Of a stretch of 64,000 bases of DNA, positions 8,949-18,452 are shown piece by piece. The stretch is from Verrucomicrobiota bacterium (GTDB lineage Bacteria; Verrucomicrobiota; Verrucomicrobiia; Limisphaerales; JADJPG01). Positions within the stretch are counted from its first letter, which is position 1. Each line of letters starts with the position of its first letter. The translations under genes were made by a program, and so were the position numbers. The notes below the pieces were generated by a model. The model did no database searches, had not been told where the DNA came from, and saw only the letters and a list, made by a program, of their open reading frames with translations. The stretch is from the NCBI GenBank assembly GCA_016713365.1, contig JADJPG010000042.1, positions 1 to 64,000 of the forward strand. Reading direction: 5' to 3'.

Positions 8949-8975
8949 ATTGCTCAGTCGAGGGGCGGATCTAAC
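8949..8975 (-). promoter_or_regulatory. ECF-type promoter-like motif, copy 2
   Basis: GTTAGATC (8968-8975) is followed after exactly 14 nt by GCAAT (8949-8953). The same two blocks with the same spacing occur upstream of the sigma gene. CCCTC in the spacer is also shared. A transcript from here would start near 8941 and end at the 8690 terminator. Confidence 0.5.
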
Positions 8976-9072
8976 AGAAATCTTTGACTATTTTTATCGG
9001 CGAAGCGGGCGGAGTAAGTCCGGATGTGGGTCAAATCTCTCTCTTACGCGCACGAAACCAATGAGTTGCGTG

Positions 9073-9702
9073 CTAAATGAGTTTCTTTTCCAGGGCCGAT
9101 ACTTCGTGTCGAATCATCGGGGAGATGCGCAGTTTTGCCATGTAGACCTGGGCGGAGCTGACGTTGAGCATGCGCGTCACCTGATCCATGGGCAAATGCT
9201 GGGTGACGTAGAGGTCAAACATCTGGAACTGCTTGGGTTTCACCTTCCGTCGAACGCGGTCCATGGCAATCTGCACGATGTTCTGGCGCCATTCCTGATC
9301 CCACTGTTCCTCCAAACCGGGCGTTGGATCGGCGTAGCTGCTCAGGCTTTCCATCGAATCGCTGCCAGCTTCGGGCGACGATGTTGGTGTGGAGAGTCTT
9401 TTGGTCAGTTGTTTCCCGATCGCCCGGCGGGTGATGGTAAAAAGCCAGCTCTTAAAGGAGCCAACAGCCCGGTTGTAATTGAAATCGGGCATCTGCCGGG
9501 CCACGGCAAACATCGTCTCCTGAACCACTTCCTCGGCTTCAGATCGAGTCAGGCCGCGCTTGAGGCCCAGTCCAAGTATCGAACGATTGTAGGATTTGAA
9601 GAACTCGTCCCAGCTGGCGGCATCATCCCATTCCTTGAGCCGGACGAGCAGGCTGCTGCGCGTGGGCAGAAACGCGTTTGATTCTTCTTGGACGGTGATC
9701 AT
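9073..9702 (-). CDS. sigma-70 family (ECF-like) RNA polymerase sigma factor
   Basis: A 209-aa alternative sigma factor. Region 2 spans about residues 35-95 (ILGLGLKRGLTRSEAEEVVQ, then FKSWLFTITRRAIGKQL). Region 4 covers about 150-200 (VKPKQFQMFDLYVTQHLPMD, VTRMLNVSSAQVYMAKLRI). ATG 9702 is preferred to 9753 because the promoter-like motif at 9725-9751 would place the transcription start near 9718, and AAGG precedes it. The gene lies 61 nt downstream of a Ser/Thr kinase on the same strand. Kinase-linked sigma factors of this kind are common in Verrucomicrobia and Planctomycetes, where phosphorylation is thought to control them. There is no anti-sigma gene nearby, so the kinase is the likely regulator. 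Confidence 0.88.
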   Translation of the reverse strand: MITVQEESNAFLPTRSSLLVRLKEWDDAASWDEFFKSYNRSILGLGLKRGLTRSEAEEVVQETMFAVARQMPDFNYNRAVGSFKSWLFTITRRAIGKQLTKRLSTPTSSPEAGSDSMESLSSYADPTPGLEEQWDQEWRQNIVQIAMDRVRRKVKPKQFQMFDLYVTQHLPMDQVTRMLNVSSAQVYMAKLRISPMIRHEVSALEKKLI

Positions 9703-9724
9703 GGTCTGGACCTTACAATCATGT

Positions 9725-9751
9725 ATTGCGCCCGGGAGGGTGCGATCTAAC
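9725..9751 (-). promoter_or_regulatory. ECF-type promoter-like motif, copy 1
   Basis: GTTAGATC (9744-9751), 14 nt, then GCAAT (9725-9729), ending 22 nt before the sigma ATG at 9702. It matches the copy at 8949-8975 in both blocks and in spacing. This is consistent with a promoter the sigma factor recognises itself (autoregulation), which is an inference. Confidence 0.5.
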
Positions 9752-9763
9752 AAAAAGTTTTAA

Positions 9764-12700
9764 TTATTCCGCAGGCAGGCGGGTGACTGTCTGGCTACGA
9801 ATGAGTTTCGTTTGGATCTCCGTCTTGATGGCGAGCAGTTCCTTGTTGCCCGGGTCCAACTTGAGCGCGTGCGCGAGGTGCCACGCCGCCAGTTGCAGAA
9901 GTCTCGAGCTGGGTGCGCCCTCGTCTTCGCTGTAGAGCTTGGCGAGTCGACCGTGTGCCAGGGCATTGGTGGGCGCGAGGAACAAGGCATCGCGCAGGTC
10001 AGCCACGGTGTTCATCTCGATTTTGCGCCGGGCGTATTCCGCCACGGTAACCTTGGCGCGCGGAGAGATGGTCCGCTTGTCGGTGTCCTGCAGGAACCAT
10101 GTGGCCCATCGGGCGTAGAAGCCGCGAATACTCCGCAGGTTCATCTGCCGCCGAAGTTCAAAAAACTTCCGAGGCGAAGTTCGCTCGAGTTTGCCGCCCG
10201 GACCCAGACGCTGCCCGGCGACCGCTTCGCCCAAATCCGCCAGCCACGGAGGAGCCGGGTAGACCGGTGCGAGCAGTTCGTAGACGGTCACGTCGCCCTT
10301 TTTTGGCACGACCATCAACAGTTCTCCGTCGGGGGAAAATGACGCGGAGACGATCTCGCTGGAATGCTTGAATCCGTCATTGAGCGCGATCCCGGTGGTC
10401 GCGTCCCAGAGGCGGACGATGCCGTCATCAGCCCCGGTGATCGCGTAATTGCTGGTGGGGCTGAAGGAGGCCACCCTCGCCGGACCTTCATGACGGAGGA
10501 GTTCTGAAAGTGGTGCGCCGGTCTTCGCATCCCAGATGCGCGCGGTCCAGTCCATCGATGTGGTGATCACCTTGGTGCCGTCCGCGCTGAAGTGCGCGGT
10601 TTTGATATCGCTGTCGTGAGTGAGCGGTACCGTGACGGTTTCGCCGGAAGCGATGTCCCAAATGATGGCCGATCGGTCGATCGACGAGGTCAGAACCGTC
10701 GTGCTGTCCGGGCTGAACTCCGCATACGTCACCCAGTGGTCATGCTTAAACTCGGCGATCGCTTCTTCCGTGGCGATGTTCCAGACGGTGGCAGACTTGT
10801 TCCGGGATGCGGTGACCACCATGGTGTTGTCGGGACTGAACTTGGCGTTGGACAGGTCTCCCGGTGGGGCCTCCTTTAAGTTGTTGGACGGATCTTTCGG
10901 CGGGAATTGCTTCAATCGTGCGCCAGTCTGCGCGTCCCAAATGATCGCGGTTCCGTCGGCGGACGCGGTCAGAATACGGCTATTGTCAGCGCTGAACTCC
11001 GCGGAGGTAATCTCTTCCTGATGTACAATGGGAACGCCGATTCTGGTCCGTGTCTCAAGATCCCAAACCACCGCGTCGTTCTGGTGAACCGCGACCAGTT
11101 TCTGGCCGTTGCTGCTAAACGCCAGAAGGCGGACTTCGTGATCGTGGGGCAGCACCTCCTCCTTGCCTTGATAGTTGGCGCGCAACCAAAGGCGGACCGC
11201 ACCGCTCCGGCAGGCGACGGCGATCCACCGCCCGTCCGGGCTGAATTCAGCCGCGCTCGCCTGATCACGGGTCAGCAACGGCAGGCCGCGTGCACCCTGG
11301 GTGGCAACATCCCAAATCCAGACTTCTTCGCCGCCCGCAGCTGAAACGGACGATGCGATCGCCCTGCCGCTGTGACTGAACGAGGCATGGATCACTTCAG
11401 TCGGATGCCGCATCGGTTCGACGATCGGCTCGGTTGTTTCAGCGTCCCAAATACGAGTGGTGTTGTCCTCAGAAGCTGTGACGACGCGCTGGCCATCAGG
11501 AGAAAAACATGCCTGACGAATCCAGTTTCGGTGTTTAAGCGCTTTCCCAATCTGCTTTCCCGTCGCCACGTCCCAAATCACGGCGGTCAAATCCTCCGAG
11601 GCCGTCACCACCTTGGTTCCGTCCGGGCTGAAGTTCACGTCTACGACGCAATTCTTGTGCGGAAAAATCGCAAGCAACGCGCCGGTGGACGCATCCCAAA
11701 GACGGCCTTCGTGATCGTCGCTCGCCGTGGCAATGAGTTTGCCATCGGGACTGTACTGCACCTTCCAGACGATCGCCTTGTGCCGCAGCACCACGTCGAT
11801 CGCCTTTCCCGAAGGGACTTCCCACATGCGAACATCGCCGTTGCGCAAGCCGGCGGCCAACCTGGAGCTGTCTGGAGAGAAGGATGCGCTGCGCACCGAG
11901 GACCTGTTGTGGATATCGGCCCCCACTTGGCGGCCGGTGTTAACCTCCCAGAGTCGCGTAGTTCCTTCCGTGCCCGCCGAGATCATCCACTTCTGGTTTG
12001 GGCTGAATTGGACGGAAGCCACGCGATTGGTGGTCGGGGCCATCAGTGGAACGGTCGGCTGAAGCGTGGATGAATTGATTATCGCCGAGTAACCCAAGCC
12101 CGCGACAGCGGCCAGCTTGCCGTCCGGACTTAAGTCAATCCAACTGATTCTACCATCCAGAAACTTGTTCGATACCAGCAGGTGCCCGGTGGTTGCGTTC
12201 CAAGTTTGCAAAACTCCGTCATACGTCGCTGTCAGTACCTCCGAGTCGTCGCGATTGAAGATCGCCAGGCGAGGTCGTCCGGCCGTTTGAATCGGTTCGG
12301 TCCGCGGTAGCGTAAAGTTTCGCCACGTCAGAGCGGCGAGTAGTCGCTCCACTGCCACCTTGTTGGTTGGGTTCTCGCGAACCAGATGGGCCAGCACGGC
12401 CAGCGCTGTGCTCGAATCGTCGCGCCGGAAATTATTTTCCGAAGTGGCCAGCTGTAGCGATTCAACCGTAGTGAGCGCTTTGCGCTCCGCCTGTTGTGCA
12501 CGCTGGAACTGGCGGTATGAGCCGAAATACGCGACGATGGCGATCAGGGCCGCACCTGCAGTGATCAGGCTCACCTTGCGCGCCAGAGCGGTGCGTTGTT
12601 CGAGCAACCGGAGTTTCCGCACCGAACGCCCGCCTTGAAGGAAGAGAAGTTCACGCCGCAGTTCATCCGCGGAGCTGTAACGATTCTCAGGCTTCGGATC

Positions 12701-13486
12701 GCAAGCGCGGAGGAGGACTTCGTTCAGTTCGGCAAACTCCGCAATTGCGTCCTCGGAATCTGCGGCGAGCGGGGGCAGCTTCGGAAACTCCATCCGATCC
12801 AAGCCGGTGGCCATTTCGTAAAGCAGCTTCCCGAAGCTGTAGATGTCGGCCTGAACGGTTCCTGGTCCCTCCGGTGCGACAAATCCCTCGGTCCCTACGA
12901 ATGAGCATTCCTCCGAGGCACTGGCCAGCAGGCCGATGTCCGCGAGCTTGGGCTGGCCGTCTACGAAAATGACGTTCGAGGGCTTGATGTCGCGATGAAC
13001 CAAATCGCTGTCATGAAGCTGGGAGAGCGCTGCCGCCAGGCGCGCGGCAATATCGAGACACCTGCTGACCGGCAGCCGCCCGGAGTTCTTGTGCAGATCA
13101 CGAAGCGTCTTCGGCTTGTAGGAGCTGGGAGAATCCGAGGTGCCCAGCTGGACACCGCTTTGGATGTCATCCGCCAGCTCCATGACGTAGTACAGGCATT
13201 CTCCGGACGGCACCAACCCAACGTGCAGCACGTCCACCAAGCCTTCGTGTCCGCGCGAGATTTTCTCGTAGCGCTTGATCCCATCAAGCTCGCGTTCATA
13301 GGAGCGGCCCTGTTCGAGATTTCCCCTCCAGACGATCTTCACCGCGCGGTACGTCCCCAAGACACCTCGCGCCAACCACACTTCGCCGTACGCACCCCTG
13401 CCGATTCGCCGAAGTAAATCGTGGTCCGGAATCCGGACTGGCGGGTTGGTGTCGGAGTTATTCGGGTTTGACGGGCGTGACGGCAT
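9764..13486 (-). CDS. membrane Ser/Thr protein kinase with WD40 repeats
   Basis: A 1240-aa signalling protein. The kinase domain is residues 20-285: Gly loop GRGAYGEVWLAR (29-40), Lys50, catalytic HRDIKPSN (164-171), LADIGL in place of the usual DFG (181-186), then APEG. One membrane helix lies at about 306-322, so the kinase is cytoplasmic and the remainder probably periplasmic. About sixteen WD40 repeats follow (roughly 390-1085), each with FSPDG and IWD-type endings; they would form two propellers for protein binding. The tail has short TPR-like helices (LAPTNALAHGRLAKLYSE). ATG 13486 is the only start that keeps the kinase N-terminus. It is followed by the sigma gene on the same strand. 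Confidence 0.93.
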   Translation of the reverse strand: MPSRPSNPNNSDTNPPVRIPDHDLLRRIGRGAYGEVWLARGVLGTYRAVKIVWRGNLEQGRSYERELDGIKRYEKISRGHEGLVDVLHVGLVPSGECLYYVMELADDIQSGVQLGTSDSPSSYKPKTLRDLHKNSGRLPVSRCLDIAARLAAALSQLHDSDLVHRDIKPSNVIFVDGQPKLADIGLLASASEECSFVGTEGFVAPEGPGTVQADIYSFGKLLYEMATGLDRMEFPKLPPLAADSEDAIAEFAELNEVLLRACDPKPENRYSSADELRRELLFLQGGRSVRKLRLLEQRTALARKVSLITAGAALIAIVAYFGSYRQFQRAQQAERKALTTVESLQLATSENNFRRDDSSTALAVLAHLVRENPTNKVAVERLLAALTWRNFTLPRTEPIQTAGRPRLAIFNRDDSEVLTATYDGVLQTWNATTGHLLVSNKFLDGRISWIDLSPDGKLAAVAGLGYSAIINSSTLQPTVPLMAPTTNRVASVQFSPNQKWMISAGTEGTTRLWEVNTGRQVGADIHNRSSVRSASFSPDSSRLAAGLRNGDVRMWEVPSGKAIDVVLRHKAIVWKVQYSPDGKLIATASDDHEGRLWDASTGALLAIFPHKNCVVDVNFSPDGTKVVTASEDLTAVIWDVATGKQIGKALKHRNWIRQACFSPDGQRVVTASEDNTTRIWDAETTEPIVEPMRHPTEVIHASFSHSGRAIASSVSAAGGEEVWIWDVATQGARGLPLLTRDQASAAEFSPDGRWIAVACRSGAVRLWLRANYQGKEEVLPHDHEVRLLAFSSNGQKLVAVHQNDAVVWDLETRTRIGVPIVHQEEITSAEFSADNSRILTASADGTAIIWDAQTGARLKQFPPKDPSNNLKEAPPGDLSNAKFSPDNTMVVTASRNKSATVWNIATEEAIAEFKHDHWVTYAEFSPDSTTVLTSSIDRSAIIWDIASGETVTVPLTHDSDIKTAHFSADGTKVITTSMDWTARIWDAKTGAPLSELLRHEGPARVASFSPTSNYAITGADDGIVRLWDATTGIALNDGFKHSSEIVSASFSPDGELLMVVPKKGDVTVYELLAPVYPAPPWLADLGEAVAGQRLGPGGKLERTSPRKFFELRRQMNLRSIRGFYARWATWFLQDTDKRTISPRAKVTVAEYARRKIEMNTVADLRDALFLAPTNALAHGRLAKLYSEDEGAPSSRLLQLAAWHLAHALKLDPGNKELLAIKTEIQTKLIRSQTVTRLPAE

Positions 13487-13655
13487 GCGGGGCGTCTATT
13501 ACTCGTAAGGTTAGCGGTTTTGCCGCCGTGGCTCAATCACAAACCTAGCCATGTTCCGCAACTCAATTTGACGATACTCGCGTTCCCCTCATGGCGGGGG
13601 CGACATTTCGGTGGACACATTGCCGGGCATCCAACAAGACTCGCGTCATCGAATC

Positions 13656-14243
13656 ATGCCTATACGTTCACTAGTCCTCGTCGCTTTTCTAAGTCTTGCG
13701 GTTGTTCTTCTCGGTGCCGGTTGCGCGTGGGTTCCCCAGACCGCGCGGATTCAGGTTTCGCCCACGGTGGCGCCCTCGACGGAAGGACGCGGAGTGAAGT
13801 TCGCCGTGGAAGTCCTGGACCGACGGTTGACGACGAAGCTCGGGCATCGCGGCGTGGATTCGGAGAACGCAGCGATTACCTCCGAGCAGAATATCGCCGT
13901 GCTGGTGCGGGACGCGTTGGTGGCTGGTTATGTGAAGAAGGGATTTAACGCGGTTGCCCATGAGGGCGAGCCGGGACGGGTGTTGACGGTAGAATTGAGT
14001 AAGCTGGAGTACACGACAGACATGGTTTATTGGAAGGGGATAGTGATGACGGAGGCGGTGCTGAACGCCACGACGTTCAAGAGCGGCGTTCGCTTCCAGC
14101 AGATTTACTTGGGGCGACGGAAGGAGACGACGATTGAAGCGCCGCGGGCGAAGACAAACGAGCGTTTGTTGAACGAGGCGATCACCGAGGCGACGAAGAG
14201 CTTATTGGAAGACCCGAACTTGCTCCGGTTTCTGGCGGAATGA
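13656..14243 (+). CDS. YajG-like lipoprotein
   Basis: A 195-aa envelope lipoprotein. The signal peptide MPIRSLVLVAFLSLAVVLLG ends in the lipobox LGAGC, so the mature protein begins at Cys23 and is membrane-anchored. The body (FAVEVLDRRLTTKLGHRG, LVRDALVAGYVKKGFNAV, VLTVELSKLEY) resembles the YajG family, whose function is poorly known. ATG 13656 is chosen because it begins the signal peptide; a start 45 nt upstream would add a charged leader that spoils it. Divergent from the WD40 kinase gene across 169 bp. Confidence 0.75.
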   Translation: MPIRSLVLVAFLSLAVVLLGAGCAWVPQTARIQVSPTVAPSTEGRGVKFAVEVLDRRLTTKLGHRGVDSENAAITSEQNIAVLVRDALVAGYVKKGFNAVAHEGEPGRVLTVELSKLEYTTDMVYWKGIVMTEAVLNATTFKSGVRFQQIYLGRRKETTIEAPRAKTNERLLNEAITEATKSLLEDPNLLRFLAE

Positions 14244-14256
14244 TGACGCGGCCAGG

Positions 14257-15934
14257 TTACCGCGTGAAGAGCAGCGTCATGATCTGCGCGGCGAGAATGC
14301 GCAGGAGCATCGTGAGCGGATAAACGGTCGCGTAGGCTACGGAGGGAGCGTCGGACTTGCTGATGGCGTTGGCGAAGGCGAGCGCGGGCGGATCGGTCAT
14401 GCTGCCCGCCATCATCCCGCTCAGTGTCATGTAGTTTAGTTTCATCACCATGCGGCCCACACAGGCGATGACCAACAGAGGAATCATCGAGATGGCGATG
14501 GCGCCGAGCATCCACCACAGGCCTTGGGGCGTGAATACCGTGTGGAAGAATTCCTTGCCGGCCTTCAATCCCACGCAGGCGAGGAACAGGGTGATGCCGA
14601 GTTCGCGGAATGCGAGATTCGCGCTGGCGGGCATGTGCCAGACGAGCGGTCCGATGTGACCGAGGCGACCGAGCAATATGGCGAGCACGAGCGGCCCGCC
14701 AGCGAGGCCGAGCTTCACCGGGACGGGCAGGCCGGGGAAGGAGACGGGCAGTGTGCCGGCGAGAATTCCGAGGGCAATGCCGACGAAGATGGGAACGAAC
14801 TGCGTTTCGTTCAGCGCCTTGAGCGAGTTGCCGAGGGCGGCAGAGGCGTTGCGCAAGCCTTCGTCGTCGCCGACGACGTGAGCACGTCGCCGAATTGGAG
14901 TCGCAAATCCGGCACGGCGGTCATCTCGATATCCGCGCGGCTGACGCGGGTGATGGCGACGCCGTAAAGGTGATCGAGCCCGAGTTCGGCGAGTGTTTTA
15001 CCTAGGACGTTCTTGTGGGTCACCACAATCTTGCGATGGGCGATGATGCCAGGAGACTTGAGGAGATCGACTTCGCTGGCGCTGCCGACGACCCGCGCAA
15101 ACTGTTCCAGGCCGCGCCATGTGCCGACGACCAGCAGGATGTCGCCGACATGCAACACGGCGTCGTCCGTGGCCGTGATGACAGTCTTCTGGCCGTCGCG
15201 TCGGATGCGGGAGATCGCGACGCCGGTTTCACGACGGCCCGGTATCTCGCCGACGGCAACGCCTTCGAGGTTCCTGTTTTCGACGACGAGATTCAGGCGG
15301 CCGAGCGGTTCGATGCCGCGTTGTTGTTCCGCGCGGAAGAGTTCCGCTTCGCGGGCCGGATCGATGCGGAAGAGCGAGCGAACGATCAGAAGCGATCCGA
15401 TAATCCCGACGATGCCGATGGGGTAACTGACCGCGTAGGCGAGAGCGGGCAGGGCGGTTTTTGCTGGCGGAATATTGCCGAGAGTGGCGAGTGTTTGCTG
15501 GGCCGCGCCGAGCGTTATGGCGTGTTCGTCGTGGCGCCGGAGAACAATCCCAGCGCAGCGATGAAGTCATAACCGTGCAGCCACGCGCCCAGTGCCGTCA
15601 CGCCGGCACCTCCGAGAACGACGGTAGTGGCAAGGGCATTCAGCCGGACGCCGTGGCGTCGAAAGGAGGCGAAGAACCCCGGCCCGAGTTGGAGGCCGAT
15701 GGTGAAGACGAAGAGCACGAGCCCGAACTCGCGGACGAATTCCAGAATACGATGCTCGATCTCCTGTCCGAAGTGGCCGAAGACGATGCCCGCAAACAGA
15801 ACGCCCGCTGTGCCGAGCTTCACCCCGCGCCAGCGCACGCCGCCAAGGGTGAGTCCAGTCAACGCCACCAAGCAAAGGATCAACAACGCATGCGCGACCG
15901 GTTGTGTTGCGCCAAGGTGATTGAGCCAGTTCAT
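14257..15934 (-). CDS. AspT/YidE-type putative antiporter (two frameshifts)
   Basis: Inner-membrane transporter with the duplicated AspT-YidE-YbjL domain and two central RCK_C/TrkA_C domains. The N-terminal part (15934 to about 15517) includes FTIGLQLGPGFFASF and GLFSGATTNTP. The middle frame carries the paired regulatory domains (VGEIPGRRETGVAISRIRRD, LHVGDILLVVGTWRGLEQF). The C-terminal frame (to 14257) repeats the membrane domain with GITLFLACVGLKAG and GMMAGSMTDPPALAFA. Frame breaks fall near 15517 and 14876; adding one base at each restores TNTP-LGAAQQTLATL and FGDVLTVVGDDEGLR. The length of 1678 nt fits two lost bases (559 aa). Substrate unknown; relatives exchange aspartate and alanine. 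Confidence 0.8.
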
Positions 15935-15959
15935 GAGTGCGGCATGGCCGCGATGGGAA

Positions 15960-16583
15960 TCAACTTATCGCCTTTTTGATCAGCGCGAGTAGTTCGTTGT
16001 ATTCATCGACCGCGGGGAATTGCGGAAATTGTTGCTTGATGCTGTCCGGTGCGTGAAAGAGGAAGCCCGCGTGGGCTTCGCCGAGCATGGCGGTGTCGTT
16101 GAAGGAATCGCCGGCGGAGATGACGTGGTAATTCATCGCCTTCAATGCGGCGACGGCCTTCTTCTTTTGGTCGGCGATGCGGATTTGGTAATTGGTGATG
16201 CGGTCGTTCTCCACGATCAGGCGGTGGCAGAGCAGGGTGGGCCAGTTGAGCTGCTGCATGAGCGGTTTGGCGAACTGCTCGAACGTGTCGGAGAGAATCA
16301 GCACCTGCGTGATGGAGCGCAGTTCGTCGAGGAACTCCTTGCCGCCATCAAGCGGTCGGAGTGTGCCGATCACTTGCTGAATGTCCGACAGTTTGAGGCC
16401 GTGCGCATCGAGGATCTTCAGGCGGCCCTGCATGAGCTTGTCATAATCGGGCTCGTCGCGCGTGGTGCGGCGGAGTTCCTTGATGCCGGTTTTTTCAGCG
16501 ACGGCGATCCAGATTTCAGGAACGAGCACGCCTTCCAAATCCAATGTGACGATTGACTGTTTCACGGGCGCGGAGTGTTCCAA
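15960..16583 (-). CDS. thrH: phosphoserine phosphatase / homoserine phosphotransferase
   Basis: A 207-aa HAD enzyme of the ThrH type, able to hydrolyse phosphoserine and to pass the phosphate to homoserine. It has the nucleophile motif TLDLEGVLVPEIW at about residues 13-25 (DxE instead of the usual DxD, a ThrH hallmark), motif II LILSDTFEQF (about 95-104), RIADQKKKAVAALK with the lysine, and GDSFNDTAML (motif IV). Length and motifs fit the family without gaps. It diverges from thrB with only 47 bp between starts, so the two genes share a control region, and both can make O-phosphohomoserine. Confidence 0.9.
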   Translation of the reverse strand: MEHSAPVKQSIVTLDLEGVLVPEIWIAVAEKTGIKELRRTTRDEPDYDKLMQGRLKILDAHGLKLSDIQQVIGTLRPLDGGKEFLDELRSITQVLILSDTFEQFAKPLMQQLNWPTLLCHRLIVENDRITNYQIRIADQKKKAVAALKAMNYHVISAGDSFNDTAMLGEAHAGFLFHAPDSIKQQFPQFPAVDEYNELLALIKKAIS

Positions 16584-16630
16584 GATTTCCTTTGCGTGTC
16601 GAGTGTGCCGCTGCTTCCCTCGGCGCGTTG

Positions 16631-17524
16631 ATGAATTCCGTCTCGATCAAAGTGCCGGCCTCGACGTCGAATCTCGGTTCCGGATTCGACACGCTCGGGC
16701 TCGCGGTGAAGCTCTACAACGTGATTCGTGTGGAGCGAATCGCGGCTTCACGCATCGAGTTTGACTGGGAGCTGCCGGCGGACGATCGACGCTGGTTCTG
16801 CGAGGCGTTGGGAGCAGCTTCGAAGATTTTCTTTCGGTCCGCGAAGGTGAAATCGTTTGGGGTGAGAGTGGGATTGAAGGCGGATGTTCCCATGGCGCGC
16901 GGACTCGGCGCGAGCGCGACGATTCGCGTGGGATTCATCGCGGCGTTGAACGAACTGGCGGGCACTCAATTGTCGCGCGCCGCGTTGTTGGAGCTCGCAA
17001 CGGAGCTGGAAGGGCATCCGGATAACGCATCGCCCGCTATATTTGGTGGCTTCACGGTTTCCGGGCGAATCGGAAAATCGGTGCGATGCCTGTCGGTTCC
17101 GGTGAGTTCGAAACTCCGGTGCGTGACCTTGATTCCGAAGTTCGGCATCAGCACGGAGGTGGCGCGAAAGCTTCTGCCGGCGAAGTACTCGAAAGCTGAT
17201 GCCGCGCACGCCTTGAACCGAGCGGCGCTCATCACGGCGGCGTTTGCGAGTCGGAGATACGAAATGCTGCGTGGCTTGTTTGATGACCGCGTGCATCAGC
17301 CGTATCGGGAGAAGTTGCTGCCGCAGCTTTCCAGGGTGATCGCTGCGGGAGAACGGGCTGGCGCGCTGGGCGGATTCTTGAGTGGCTCTGGATCTTCCAT
17401 CATGTGTCTCACCATCGATAAGCCCTTGGCGGTGGCGCGTGCGATGCACAAGGCGTTGCCGGATTCTGCGGTGACGATTCTGACACCGGATGTGAAAGGT
17501 TTTCAGGTGCTGCCTACGAAGTGA
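16631..17524 (+). CDS. thrB: homoserine kinase
   Basis: GHMP-family kinase that phosphorylates homoserine in threonine synthesis. The 297-aa product begins MNSVSIKVPASTSNLGSGFD, the classic ThrB N-terminus. The ATP-binding motif is VPMARGLGASA (about residues 87-97), where the family usually has PxxxGLGSSAA; here Ala-Thr follows. HPDNASPAIFGGF and GGFLSGSGSSIMCL complete the fold. ATG 16631 is chosen because the motif starts there; upstream in-frame codons cross the thrH start. The stop overlaps the GTG of rsmI (GTGA), so the two are translationally coupled. Confidence 0.92.
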   Translation: MNSVSIKVPASTSNLGSGFDTLGLAVKLYNVIRVERIAASRIEFDWELPADDRRWFCEALGAASKIFFRSAKVKSFGVRVGLKADVPMARGLGASATIRVGFIAALNELAGTQLSRAALLELATELEGHPDNASPAIFGGFTVSGRIGKSVRCLSVPVSSKLRCVTLIPKFGISTEVARKLLPAKYSKADAAHALNRAALITAAFASRRYEMLRGLFDDRVHQPYREKLLPQLSRVIAAGERAGALGGFLSGSGSSIMCLTIDKPLAVARAMHKALPDSAVTILTPDVKGFQVLPTK

Positions 17525-18279
17525 ACGCCATGAACGATTCTGAGAAGACTCTGCCGCCACTGACGCCTGGAACGCTCTATTTGGTTGCGACGCCCATCGG
17601 TAATTTGGAGGACATCACCCTGCGTGCGCTGCGCGTGCTGAAGGAGTGTGACGTGGTGGCGGCGGAAGACACGCGCCGCACGGGACAGTTACTGAAACAT
17701 TTCGGCCTTTCGAAGCCGATGATCAGCTACTTCCAATTCAACGAGGCTCGGCGAAGCGAGGAGATTTTGGAACGGTTGCAGCGCGGCGAGAAGATCGCGC
17801 TGGTGACGGACGCGGGCAGTCCCGGAATAAGCGATCCCGGAGAGCGCGTGGTGCGGGCGGCGCGGCTGGCGGGATTGCGGGTGGAATCGGTGCCCGGCCC
17901 GTGTGCGTTGGTGGCGGCGTTGACGGCGAGTGGATTGCCGACGGACGAATTTCATTTCATCGGCTTTCTCCCTCACAAATCGGGTCAACGTCGCAAGCGG
18001 CTTGAGGCGCTGAAAGCATTTGAGGGAACGCTGGTGTTGTACGAGTCGCCGTATCGAATCGAAAAGCTGCTGGGAGAACTTTCGGAGGTGTTCGTAGGGC
18101 GAACCATCGTCATGGCCCGGGAGCTGACCAAGAAGTTCGAGGAGTTCTTTCGTGGTACGCCGGTTGAATTGCTGGAGTTGTTGCAGAAGCGATCATTGAA
18201 GGGGGAGTTTGTCGTAATGATCGGACCTGCCGAAGAGCTGGTGGAGGAGGGAGAATTCGAAAGGCAGGATCAGAACTGA
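17521..18279 (+). CDS. rsmI: 16S rRNA (cytidine(1402)-2'-O)-methyltransferase
   Basis: Methylates C1402 of 16S rRNA with SAM. The 252-aa tetrapyrrole-methylase-fold protein begins with GTLYLVATPIGNLEDITLRA and has VVAAEDTRRTGQLL, VTDAGSPGISDPG, VPGPCALVAALTASGLPTD and FIGFLPHKSGQRRKRLE, all RsmI signatures. The listed GTG start overlaps the thrB stop; ATG at 17530 is the alternative. It forms a two-gene unit with thrB and is followed at 18337 by a terminator. Confidence 0.94.
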   Translation: MNAMNDSEKTLPPLTPGTLYLVATPIGNLEDITLRALRVLKECDVVAAEDTRRTGQLLKHFGLSKPMISYFQFNEARRSEEILERLQRGEKIALVTDAGSPGISDPGERVVRAARLAGLRVESVPGPCALVAALTASGLPTDEFHFIGFLPHKSGQRRKRLEALKAFEGTLVLYESPYRIEKLLGELSEVFVGRTIVMARELTKKFEEFFRGTPVELLELLQKRSLKGEFVVMIGPAEELVEEGEFERQDQN

Positions 18280-18336
18280 ATCGAGTGGTAATTGGGTGCT
18301 TAAGTGAGGCCAAAAGTTTGCCGAATTTTTCTTGTC

Positions 18337-18358
18337 ATCGTCCCTTTGACGATTTTTG
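18337..18358 (+). terminator. terminator after rsmI
   Basis: Hairpin ATCGTC / GACGAT with a 5-nt loop, followed by TTTTT, 58 bp after the rsmI stop and upstream of the RRM gene. Confidence 0.6.
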
Positions 18359-18452
18359 ATGCCGGCGAACGACAATGCAGTGTGAAGTGACCCGAATCCG
18401 GCCCGGATCACCTCGCTAGATTAGACATACAAACCACTCACGACATAACTCC

